NCBI GenBank assembly: GCA_036346255.1
Contig: CM070625.1
Span: 20,979,488-21,043,487 of the forward strand
Length of the DNA: 64,000 bases
DNA from: Ampelocalamus luodianensis
Lineage: Eukaryota > Streptophyta > Magnoliopsida > Poales > Poaceae
Direction: 5' to 3'
In this document: positions 55,327 to 64,000 of the stretch, piece after piece
How the letters are laid out: the number at the start of each line of letters is the position of its first letter
Position numbering within the stretch: position 1 is the first letter of the stretch
Program-made: the position numbers and the translations under genes
The notes under the pieces: generated by a model
The model's input: only the letters and a program-made list of their open reading frames with translations
The model's database searches: none
What the model was told of the DNA's origin: nothing

Positions 55327-57444
55327 GTGAACGAGGAAGATGCACACTTGAGACAAGTTTTTTCACCACGGGAGGTATATGATAGTGATAGTATGTCTCA
55401 TAAAATTAACTTCACGGTACCCTCGTTTGCTGGGAATTATGATCCTGATGCTTATCTCATATGGGAATTAGATGTACAACAATTATTTGCATGCCATGAA
55501 TTTTCTGATCATCTAAAAGTTAGGGCTGTTACCCGTGAGTTTTATGATTTTGCATCTATTTGGTGGAGTGAATATTGTCGTACTAATCAGAACATACCTA
55601 GAACATGGAATGATTTGAAGAGAGCAATGAGACATAGATTTATACCTTCATATTATTCTCGGGAATTGCTTAATAAATTGCAACGCTTAAGACAAGGTAG
55701 TAGTTCTGTAGAGGATTATTATCAAGATTTGCAAACTGCTTTGTCTCGTTGTGGTTTAGAAGAAACTGAAGATACAAAGATAACTAGATTTCTAGGAGGA
55801 TTAAACCATCAAATTCGGAATAAACTTGTTTATAAACCTCCCACTGTCACTCGTTTGTTTCGTCTTGCTTGCCAAGTTGAAAAAGAAGTACAGGGACGAC
55901 AATCCAAGACCGTTCGTGCTCTTTCGTCTACTTCCACTACACCTTCACGTGTACATGAAACAAATAAGCGCACGGTACAAACCTCTACATCAAGATCATC
56001 TTCGGTTGCTTCTCCTGCTGCTGCATCTACCATGATGACCGTCCCTACTGCTATGGGCGTTACTCTGTCTCGTTGTCTTGTACCCATGGCTCACTCATTG
56101 TTAATTGAGCTGGAGCAAGAAGAGGAAGGAAAAGCTTTTAACTACTCACCAATTTCAGTATCAACATCATCTGAGGCGATCCTACAAGGTAATACCAAAG
56201 GTACTGATTTGAACACTCAACCTAAGAACAATAACCATGATTTCATGCCTAGTATCATTGAGCAAAGGGAAAACCAGATTGTAATAGAAACCACTGCATC
56301 ACATGAGGTGGATGAATCTAGTGCTGAGAAGGTAGAAATTAATTTCCTAGCTACAGAATCTGATATTATGGAGAATTTGCATGAATCCTGTGATAATTTG
56401 ATTGATTTGCCAACAGAGTTGAGTGCACCATGTGCTGAAATAATTAAATTGCATGCTGTTTTGAATGAGTCATGTGATGATTTAATCACATACAATGATC
56501 ATGTGGAATTGGTTAGACATAAAGACGTTTTGACTAGAATTTCTCCTACTCACTCTTTATGTTATATTATGTTGGATCCACCTGTGAAATTGTCACATGC
56601 TATGGAGAAAGTTTCTGAAATCGCATGTTCAAAATGCTTGTCTAGTGCCTACACCCCTGGGTATAAGTTTAATATGATTGGAGATTATGGTGTAGACAAT
56701 CAATTTCTTGTTTATTGAATATGCATAACTTGTGATTACATGGATGAATTGAAGCTTGCTGTTTTGAATAACAATTATTATGTGCAGAATCTTGTTCATT
56801 ATGAGAGAAAATTAAAATTTAGTATTCATTCAATGCCCATGTGTTTATCTCTTGTTGCACCATCTAGTGTGGACAATCTGCATCAAGATGTTGAAGTATG
56901 GAAGAATTTACACATCCTTTCACCCTTGCTAGATGAATTTGCTATTGCTCCATTGAAATCTAATAATATGGATGAACTTTGTTTGATTCCAAAAGTTGTA
57001 GATTTGCCCATATGTGCTACCACTGCAAGTTTACAACTTCAGAGAGTTGAATTGCATAAATACTTCACTTATATTTGCAAAACTAGTTGCAATAATTGCT
57101 ATGTGAGAAATTTTGTTTTGCTCATTAACATATATGATTATTCTTGGGGTAATAATACAATGATATTTTATGATCACTGCTGTCGTCTAACATTAATTGT
57201 GCAACAACGAAGAACCGTTAAAACAGATGACATATACATATACCATGCATACACTTTGGCTTCTTTGTTACCCTATTTTCAGCTTATCAAAAGCCGAGGA
57301 CGGCTTTGTTTTCAAAAAAGGGAGGATGATGATGACATGGCCTCTATGGATACAACCATATTTGCTATGCTTACTGTTCCAAGTATAAGAGCTCATACGC
57401 TTCACTTAAATTATCAGTGCCATGTCACTTTTGGTCCAAGATAA
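55327..57444 (+). CDS. Gag-like protein of the nested element, one in-frame TGA
   Basis: The frame from ATG 55327 is open for 463 codons to a TGA (56716-56718). After seven more codons without an ATG it continues from 56740 for 234 codons in the same frame. Residues about 65-190 are a retrotransposon gag (capsid) domain: IWWSEYCRTNQNIPRTWNDL, RHRFIPSYYSRELLNKLQRL, SVEDYYQDLQTALSRCGL and ITRFLGGLNHQIRNKLVY. A Ser/Thr-rich linker follows, then an unrecognised second half rich in Leu, Asn and Cys (e.g. ESCDNLIDLPTELSAPCAEI). The last ~39 codons lie in the 3' LTR. No zinc knuckle is visible. The TGA is either a nonsense mutation or a readthrough site. Confidence 0.75.
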
Positions 57445-58219
57445 GCAAGCAGTTCGAGGTGGACCTGTTGTGGAATCCAGTTCGGTCTCCAGAATCAGCC
57501 TGACAACACCAACTTAAAACAGTCATAACTTTCACATACGGAGTCCGTTGGAGGTCCACGAGTACTTGATTGAAAGCTTATTTCGTCCTCTTTCCAACGG
57601 ATCCGGCCTGAGCTTCAAATTCCTTCTGGACTGGTCGCAATCATCAAAAAAAGACGTCATATCACTTGTTTGGGCCAATCTGGGCCTTGTAATCATATCG
57701 AACTTGGCCCATCTGCCGGTGGACCACCTGGGGGTGCTGTTACTGTTCACATGAACAGTAATCTGTGAGATTAGTCCCACCCCCTTTAGTTCTATTAGAT
57801 GTGTGGCTCCTCATCTCCTATTTAAGGAGGTCGCACTCCCTCTAATTTTCTTGGATTTTGTTTATGTTTAGTTTGCCTTCGTTGCAACTTGTATCTTTTG
57901 CGTGTGTCGACTAGACCATCCAATTAAGATCCTTATTCAGAATCCCAACTCAATTCAAATATTTCAATTCCTATTTGCAATTTCAGATTGCTTTATCTTG
58001 TTCTTGCGTGCTTCTTCGGTGTATGCAGGAATCGACCTTCATGGTCAGGTCAACCGGGTATTCGTGCACGGTTGATAACGACTTGTCGAGCAGTTCAGCG
58101 ATTGCGTGGTTTTGGGCCTTGCGAGTTCGTAGCCAGGATCGTGAGAGTTGAGCGACTACTACCGAACTTATCGTTCTCATCGAAAGATCGGGCCAACAAT
58201 CGGACCTTCGGGTTCATCA
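57327..58219 (+). repeat. 3' LTR of the gag-only element
   Basis: 893 bases, aligned base for base with 52818-53707 apart from scattered substitutions and a few single-base indels. It is preceded by the purine tract AAAAAAGGGAGGA. Confidence 0.92.
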
Positions 58220-58224
58220 CATAC

Positions 58225-58952
58225 CTTCGTTGTTTTGTCCACTCTTGCCCAAGCAAATGGTCTGATTGGATATCCTTGGCCGAATTCTGGTATAACACGT
58301 CTTATCACTCGACGTTGGGCAAATCCCCTTTTGAGGTATTATATGGTCATAGCCCACGGCACTTTGGCTTAGTGGATTCTTCTTCATGTGCTTCCTCTGA
58401 ATTGTCGACTTGGCTTAAAGACCGGGAGTTGATGACCAGCCTCCTGTGTCAACACATACACCGAGCGCAACAACGTATGAAATGGCAAACTTATACTAAG
58501 TGCTCTTAAAGGAAGTTTGCAGCTGGAGATTGGGTTTATCTGAAATTACAACCATATGTGCAATCGTCGGTGGCAAACCGGGCTAATCACAAACTTGCTT
58601 TTCGCTATTTTGGTCCTTTTCAGGTGGATAATGTGGTGGGTGCTGTGGCGTACAAATTACTTCTACTGGCCTCTTGCAATATTCACCCAGTCGTCCATGT
58701 GTCTTTGCTGAAGAAGTCTCTTGCGCCTAATGAAGTGGTACAACCAGCAGTCCCTGATCCGAAGAGCACCAGAGTACCAGAACAGGTTCTGGGACAACGA
58801 TTGCATCGCTCTAGATCTTCTTCCAATACTCAGTTGCATGTCCAGTTGTCAGGCGAATCGCCTGAGACGGCGACGTGGGAAGACTTCACCGAGCTGACCT
58901 CTCGTTTCCCAAACATGACGGCTTGGGGACAAGCCGGATCTGAAGATGGGGA
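58225..58952 (+). pseudogene. C-terminal part of the Reina-like integrase, after the nested insertion
   Basis: Resumes directly after the second CATAC: LRCFVHSCPSKWSDWISLAE, FWYNTSYHSTLGKSPFEVLY and GHSPRHFG. A TAA at 58507-58509 interrupts. Then KFAAGDWVYLKLQPYVQSS, YFGPFQV and HPVVHVSLLKKSL form the GPY/F module, and TATWEDFTELTSRFPNMTAW is a chromodomain-like tail that may steer insertion to marked chromatin. Confidence 0.88.
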
Positions 58953-59312
58953 TGTTACAACCTGGAAGGCAACACAGAGCTGCAGGCCTGGAGATGATGG
59001 TGAACAGGGCGACAAAAGGAGGAGGTGGCCAAACAGAAAGTACCCGAAGGAGGTTTGGGCGTGTTGAATCGTCATAGAATCGGATCGCACATAGAAGGAG
59101 CCCACCTGTCAGGCTTAGTGTTGGCAGGGGGGTTAAATAGCCTGAGCTGTCGTCATAGATGGGCATGGAAAAAGAAGACACAAGAGGACAGAACTCTTTC
59201 TTCCCATCCTGTATCTCTGATTCCCTGTCTAGTTCTTCTCCTGAACCCTTTTCCTCCCACCAAACTCCTGTGTGATTGATATTACTCCAGAATTGCTAAG
59301 GGGATCGTAACA
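58953..59312 (+). repeat. 3' LTR of the Reina-like element
   Basis: 360 bases, TGTTACAACCTGG...CGTAACA, preceded by the purine-rich GAAGATGGGGA. Confidence 0.95.
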
Positions 59313-59440
59313 CAACACTAGCATATTCCCGACGGAGAGGAGGTGAGTTCGCACTGCTATAGTTCCTTGATTTGGCTTGCGCAGGACGACAGCCAAGGAC
59401 ACAGAGAGTGCATGAGGCATGGAGGGGGAAGGATACGACG

Positions 59441-59533
59441 ATCGCGGCTCACAGGCAGACGCGGCGTGCAGGCAAAGGCGAAAAACATCGCGGCTCACAG
59501 GCAGACGCGGCGTGCAGGCAAAGGCGGAAAACG
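59441..59533. repeat. 46-bp tandem repeat, two copies
   Basis: ATCGCGGCTCACAGGCAGAC...GGCAAAGGCGAAAAAC starts at 59441 and again at 59487, inside the body of the terminal-inverted-repeat element. Confidence 0.9.
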
Positions 59534-59929
59534 GAAAGGTCTCATTCAGTGTGCACTACAAAGAGCATTCCCTAAAATTCATTAAATTCAATATATTAAT
59601 TTGTGTCAGATCTGGGATTTAACCGGGTGGTTTCGGCTCTGGGGGTGGGGGTTGACCTAGTAATGATAGTTCGGGGGTGTAAACAAAGCGGTATTGGAGT
59701 TCAAGGGTTTTTTTGGACTTTTGTCAAAGTTTAAAGGTATAATATGAACTTATTTCTTTTAAAACCCTATTCATTAAGTAGGAAATGAGGTTTAACAAAA
59801 GTAACAAAATAATTTTACAGAGTTATGATCGCTATACATCAAGCTGTCGGTAGAAGTAACCGGACCACCTCGACAGGAACTAAACAAGTCCTAATGCTCC
59901 GTGCCTATTGCCGACATCCTTTGTAATGA

Positions 59930-61010
59930 GATTGAAAATATTCTACACCAGCTGGTAGTAATTGTGGAAAATTCTCATGTTCCTCTCCTTCCATATATTC
60001 CAAAAGGCGTATATTAAGATTCCGTCAACTTCCTTCTTCATTTGTTTTGGTATTCTTCTGCGGATACGCACCCACCATTCAAGAGTACCTGGCTGTTGTG
60101 TTGCTGATTGCATTGTGATTTGTGGAAGTCTCACACAGTTAGCTACTTTTGCCCAAACCTACGTAGAAAAGGGGCAACGCAGAATCAGATGATATGCCGT
60201 TTCAAGCTCACTGCCACAAAGGGGGCAAATGTTACTGTGTGGCCATCCTCTTATCACCTATTTGTCTGTTGTTAGGATCTTGTCTTGAACTAAAAGCCAT
60301 GCGAAGAATCTGCACCTGTTCTCAGTGTTTGCTTTCCAAATAATGTTATAGTTGGTTGCAGCATAAGAACCTTGGAATTGTATTTCATATGCCGTCTTTG
60401 TTGAGTAGTCACCATGTGCCGTCCGCTACCAAATAATTTCGTCTTGGGCATTATGGTTTAATGTTGGTCTGGCCGATGGCCTGCCAAAGCTTGATGAATT
60501 GGTCGAGTTGAGTTTCATTGGTGATTCTTCGCAGCGGTTTAAGCCAATTCCTGTTGGTGAGCTCTGCCCGGTCTGTCATGTTTCTTCTCTCACTAGCTTG
60601 GAACAGTTTGGTGATATCTCCTTTGGACGTCCAAAACCTCGTCTTGGACCGTCCCCTATCGCGATTTCGGTGCTTGCATCGAACAACAGGCGATCCGTAT
60701 CATCACAGAGTACTTCCATTCCCACCCATGACCTGTTTGGTTCTTTCCACCCATGACCAAAGCCATCGTGTACGATTCGTACACGACCGAACTTGGTTAG
60801 ATCCTTTATACCAAGACCGCCCAACCGTTTTTGTCTACAAACTCTTCTCCAATTCGCCAAACAATGGCCTCCATGGCAATCTTAGTCGCCTTTCCAAAGA
60901 AGCTTCTGCGGATCATGTCCATCTTCTTTACTGCCCACTTGCGTCCATTTCTTTTTTTCACTAGGCCCAATGCCCAGTTCTCTCTTTGTTCTTTTTTGCA
61001 CACATTTTTA
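59930..61010 (-). pseudogene. LINE (non-LTR retrotransposon) ORF2, 3' fragment
   Basis: Reading leftward from about 61000: WAVKKMDMIRRSFF, then NWRRVCRQKRLGGLGIKDLT, WVGMEVLCDDTDRLLFDAST and a shifted DGP block. The zf-RVT region follows: HGDYSTKTAYEIQF, NRCRFFAWLLVQDKILTTD, CPLCGSELETAYHLILRCPF. The C-terminus is WWVRIRRRIPKQMKKEVDGI and FWNIWKERNMRIF. These are the end-of-reverse-transcriptase and zf-RVT blocks of plant LINEs. The catalytic RT core is missing (5' truncation, usual for LINEs). Several stops are present and no poly(A) tail is visible at the 3' side. Confidence 0.85.
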
Positions 61011-61616
61011 CAGATCATCCTCGCTCTTTCTACACTACACGTCTACACATTTGTCACAGTCGTCAACCTTCATGTATTCCATTGGGATTCCAACTTCCAT
61101 ATGCTATTTTCCATATGCATCTACTGAAACGCTATTTTCTGCATCATTCGTATTCTGTTGGGTCATTTTTTCGGTGACAGAATCAATCTTACAATCTACT
61201 TTATTAAATTGAGTACAAACAACGATGTATCAGTGCCACATCACCACATTTTCTCCTTATCATCTAATCTCCATCCAATAGACAGAAATGCACCTAGAAA
61301 AGGCAGCAATGCACAATAAAAAAGCCTCAATACTTACAATATATGATGCATATATAATATTTACTCCTAACAATTTTTTCACAATCAAAGCTTTTTTCCT
61401 CTTCTAATTTCTCAAGTCAATGCATTCTTAAAATTTCCTCAGCAAAACACTAGCTCCTATTGGTCTAGTTTTTTTCGTAGTGTCTGGTTCAGAACTCTAA
61501 AGTCCCGATATTTTTATTTAAGCATGCAGCAGTTCGGAATTTCGGATGTAGAATCGCAAGACTGGATTTTCTAGTTGTAAGCAGGACACTTCAATTTTGA
61601 AGCACCTCGTTCATCT
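61011..61616. other. No gene seen
   Basis: T-rich and then AT-rich sequence without motifs. Confidence 0.5.
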
Positions 61617-61887
61617 TGTTAAGAAATCGGGTCTAGGCCGGCAGAACTGGCCCAAGGTTGGCTCCTCATTCTTAACCCTAGCAGGGTCGTAGTCTATAAA
61701 TAGGGGGTACTAGTCATTATAAAGGTTGATCGCTTGATGAAGGAATAAAGAGAAGCAAGAAATCCCCCTACATCTCTGTGTTCAATCTCTTATTCTGTTC
61801 TTCTAATTCATGTATTGTTCTTACGATTCTAAGTTTGTCTACGAGGTAATCGCTCAGACTGGACTCGCCAGCGACGGTTCCTCAACA
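61617..61887 (+). repeat. 5' LTR of the copia element
   Basis: 271 bases, TGTTAAG...CAACA. TATAAATAG at 61695-61703 is the likely promoter. It also carries GAATAAAG at about 61744. Confidence 0.8.
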
Positions 61888-62339
61888 CGTTATCAGCACG
61901 ATCGACTCTCCTCGCATCGAAAAGGTAACCGTCGATGAATGACACTCGTAAATTGAATCGTACTTTCTAGATCGCTTTAAATTCTGCAATTTGCTTTCTA
62001 GATTGGTTTCCTACGGTGCAAATCCGCTCTAATCTACCGCGAGCAGACTTGAAGTCGCCGGCCAAGCCGATCGGTAGGTTGCATGAAAGAGTAGATGATG
62101 ATTGCACTGTAGCTTGTAGATGCAATAGCACGAAAAGCACCATGTGCATGGCACCGCCTGCAAGCGGCTGTCACCACCTCGCGATACGTTACCGATCGGC
62201 TAGTCCGCGATCACGCATCGCCACGGAGGCAACGACAGAACCACGCCGCTAGCATGCGGTAAGCATGCACACGTTGACCTGAAGCCGCACCACAGATGCA
62301 GTCCCGCATTACATTACATTGCATCGCATCACATCTGCA

Positions 62340-63030
62340 TGTATAAACGATGTCGCATAAAAAATCGCGGCCGGCCGCCGCATGGCCTCTCGCCGCGCGC
62401 GGGCACAGCGCGCCGCCGCCGTGCCCGTAGCCACAGCTGGAGCCGCGCGGCTTGGAGCCTCCGCTTGACCGCCGCTCGTGTGCGGCTCCGCCACCGCCGC
62501 TTGAAGCGGTCGCCGCACTTCGGGTCGCCGTCGCGTGGAATAGCTGCCGCCTCGGGTTCAGGCCACCACTGCCGCCGCTTGAAGAGGCCGCGGAGCCTTG
62601 GGTCGGCTGCCGCACCTTGCCACCGGCAGCGGCACCGTTGGTCTCGCATCGCCCGCAGCGGCTCCGCCGACCCCGCGCACCTCGCCTGCGCGCGTGCGCG
62701 CGCGCCGCCGCCGACCTCTCGCCGCCCGCGCACGGTCTGCGCGCGCCGCCTCGCCGCCTCGAAGGTGTCGTGCGCTCCTCCGGCCCCGGGCTCCGCGCTA
62801 GTGTCGCCGCCGCCGCCTCGCGATTGGCGGAATCGCCGCGCCGCTCCTTCCCCGCCGCGTCGCCCGCTCGCGTCGCCGGCTCGATCCGCATCCGCACGGC
62901 ACCACCTCCCGCCCGCCCTCGGTCGCGCGTGGCGCCATCGCCCTCGCCGCCGCCACGGCGTGCCTCGCCTGCACGCGCCGGCCGCCAAAGCGGCGGTGCC
63001 ACCGCCACTTGAAGCACGGGGGTAGGGGAA
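62340..63030. other. GC-rich block in the copia leader
   Basis: Very GC-rich sequence with open frames on both strands (228 codons plus, 268 codons minus), which is expected from composition. The motif CCGCCGCTTGAAG recurs (near 62498 and 62574, with CCGCCACTTGAAG near 63003). This may be a captured host fragment or an expansion; no protein family is recognised. Confidence 0.45.
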
Positions 63031-63606
63031 ACCCTACCCCGCCCTTTTGACCCGGGAGCGCTGGGCCATGTGGGCTGAAAGGAGAAGCGGTCGGCCCTTT
63101 AATCGGGTCAAAAATTGGGCCCGGTCGAAAGAAAGGAAAAAAGACCGGCCGGTGGAAGAGAAAAGAAAAGGGGGGTATGGTGGAAAAGTTCTGATTTTTT
63201 TGCGAAAAACCCCTCGAAGCTTCTGGAAATTACACAACAAATTTCTCTGAACTTAAATTTTGCGTTTTAACCCCTCTGAATTGCATATTTCGCCGAAAAG
63301 TCACTTTTTCAGCAAAAAATGACCTCGGGAAGTCACTTATTATTATTTCTATGCAATTTATTTATTGGATTTACTGTTTTGATTATCTGTAATTGTTTAT
63401 ATTACTTTTAATCACCAAAAATAGCAGTGAATCATGAAAATGCATAGAAAAATACGGGATCACGAACCGGAATTTCGAATATCATTATGAGAATTTTGCA
63501 ACCATTTTTATTACCTGCGGTAATCTTATGAATTCTTTGCATGAATATGAAAATGACTCGCATCACGAACTAGGAGTTCGAAGAACTGACCCAGCATGAC
63601 CAGAAT

Positions 63607-63996
63607 TTGTGCAGAATTTGCACAAGTCTTCAATTCTGTGATAATATATTCACGGATGAGCAGAAGATTGAGAAGACCCTCGCTACCTTTCACCCGAATG
63701 CGGTACAATCCGCACGCAACTATCGTCAAGACGACTACATGGAGTATGCTGAATTAATTGACATTATGCAAGTTGCGGAAGCTCAAGATGATGTTCTAAG
63801 AAAGAACTACATCTCGCAACCACCTAGTAGCAATGTTGGCCATGAAGCCACTGTTAGCAGCTACAAGGTGATGAAACCTCTCACGAAAGGGAGGAGCAAG
63901 AAGGGTAAGGTCGTGGGTCGCACGTTATTGATGCTTTTCAGTCTAAGAAAAAGGGCAAATGACAGCATGTGGCATACCTTGCCATTGCAGGCATAG
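63607..63996 (+). pseudogene. copia gag fragment (UBN2-type)
   Basis: The frame contains FTDEQKIEKTLATFHPNAVQ, ARNYRQDDYMEYAELIDIMQ and VAEAQDDVLRKNY, the second half of the gag-polypeptide (UBN2) domain of copia elements. A basic tail (KPLTKGRSKKGKVVG) follows, after which the frame appears to shift before any zinc knuckle. The N-terminal half of the domain is not visible upstream, so gag is truncated or its start is in sequence too decayed to read. Confidence 0.75.
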
Positions 63997-64000
63997 AGGA

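Larger units (their letters stand above)
52818..58219 (+). mobile_element. Gag-only (TR-GAG-like) LTR retrotransposon nested in the integrase gene
   Basis: It begins TGATGAGG and ends TTCATCA, flanked by a perfect 5-bp duplication CATAC (52813-52817 and 58220-58224). LTRs of about 890 bases (52818-53707, 57327-58219) enclose 3.6 kb. The only coding region is a gag-type ORF (55327-57444); protease, reverse transcriptase, RNase H and integrase are absent. Non-autonomous plant elements of this design have been described as TR-GAGs and must borrow enzymes from a relative. The gag block resembles Ty3/gypsy capsids. Confidence 0.9.
48381..59312 (+). mobile_element. Ty3/gypsy chromovirus (Reina-like), interrupted by a second LTR element
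   Basis: 360-base LTRs (48381-48740 and 58953-59312) begin TGTTACAACCTGG and end GTAACA. A perfect 5-bp duplication CAACA flanks them (48376-48380 and 59313-59317). The order gag, protease, reverse transcriptase, RNase H, integrase, chromodomain-like tail is that of Ty3/gypsy. Short LTRs and the C-terminal VPEQVLGQRL...ATWEDF block suggest the Reina clade. The element proper is about 5.5 kb once the nested 5.4 kb element is excluded. Frameshifts and stops in gag and pol make it inactive. Confidence 0.93.
47627..59764. mobile_element. DNA element with ~50-bp terminal inverted repeats, host of the nested retroelements
   Basis: The left end reads TTTTAAAAGAAATAAGTCTA and then TATTACACCCCTTAACTTTG. 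The inverted right end reads TTTTAAAAGAAATAAGTTCA and then TATTATACCTTTAAACTTTG. About 50 bases match with a few differences. Once the inserted retroelement (48381-59312) is set aside, the body is about 1.2 kb with no recognised gene. I could not find a matching target duplication (left flank TTTTTCC, right flank CCCTATT), so the superfamily (Mutator-like or other) is open. Confidence 0.55.
61617..64000 (+). mobile_element. Ty1/copia retrotransposon, 5' part, cut by the window edge
   Basis: A short LTR (61617-61887) begins TGTTAAGAAATCGGG and ends CCTCAACA. It contains CTATAAATAGGGGG and is followed by CGTTATCAGCACGATCG, the leader/primer-binding motif common to many grass copia elements. The interior has a GC-rich block (about 62350-63020) and then the gag domain near 63607. 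The pol region and 3' LTR lie beyond the window. Confidence 0.85.

Noticed and set aside
47618..59774. A target duplication for the outer terminal-inverted-repeat element
   Set aside because: Flanks TTTTTCC and CCCTATT do not match in direct orientation; no duplication can be claimed, so the superfamily is left open.
62211..63025. Long ORFs on both strands (268 and 228 codons)
   Set aside because: Both come from extreme GC content; the translations are Arg/Ala/Gly/Pro-rich without motifs.

Overview
This window is repeat-dominated nuclear DNA from a grass (Poaceae). The evidence is the transposon content: CACTA elements with subterminal repeats built on CAGACGGTT/AACCGTCTG, Ty3/gypsy LTRs with TGTAATACCCC or TGTAACATCCC ends, a Reina-like chromovirus, a Ty1/copia element with a TTATCAGCACG-type leader, hAT-type elements, a Mutator-like element and a LINE. 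The genus cannot be fixed from the sequence. I see no intact host gene. The recognisable host-type genes are broken: an H/ACA snoRNP GAR1 copy, an F-box gene, a GRF-zinc-finger gene and a plant-mobile-domain gene.

Layout. 1-2315: part of a minus-strand LTR. 2520-6390: a decayed Mutator-like transposase gene (minus) cut by a complete 1.5 kb non-autonomous CACTA element (4484-6005, TSD ATC). A paralogous uninterrupted copy of the target lies at 7046-7240. 7339-9340: remnants of a plant mobile domain gene and a GRF zinc-finger gene. 10837-11577: a GAR1 fragment with a premature stop, followed by a hAT-type MITE with a duplicated left end. 11946-16640: no gene I can support. 16650-24646: CACTA-derived DNA on the minus strand. 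One unit carries an F-box gene, and the next carries a small unknown ORF also present in the 4484-6005 element. The F-box gene is split by a solo LTR (17095-22469) that itself holds a second solo LTR (18920-21065), each with a perfect 5-bp duplication. 24650-42459: AT-rich interior, TNP2-type transposase and 5' end of a large CACTA element. Its transposase is split by a 9.1 kb LTR element (30913-40029). 42460-47626: mostly featureless, with a duplicated membrane-segment module and an 886-bp hAT-type element. 47627-59764: a three-level nest, in which a DNA element with terminal inverted repeats contains a Reina-like Ty3/gypsy element (48381-59312), which contains a gag-only LTR element (52818-58219). 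59930-61010: a LINE 3' fragment. 61617-64000: the 5' part of a Ty1/copia element running off the window.

The most unusual points are as follows. (1) CACTA units share one promoter block but carry different cargo genes. (2) An unrecognised ORF is shared by two CACTA copies. (3) Each LTR of the TGTAATACCCC family holds a chain of hairpins with different but self-complementary stems. (4) The gag-only element has a 705-codon frame interrupted by a single TGA and running into its own 3' LTR. All boundaries were read by eye. Similarities are family-level recognition, not database results.
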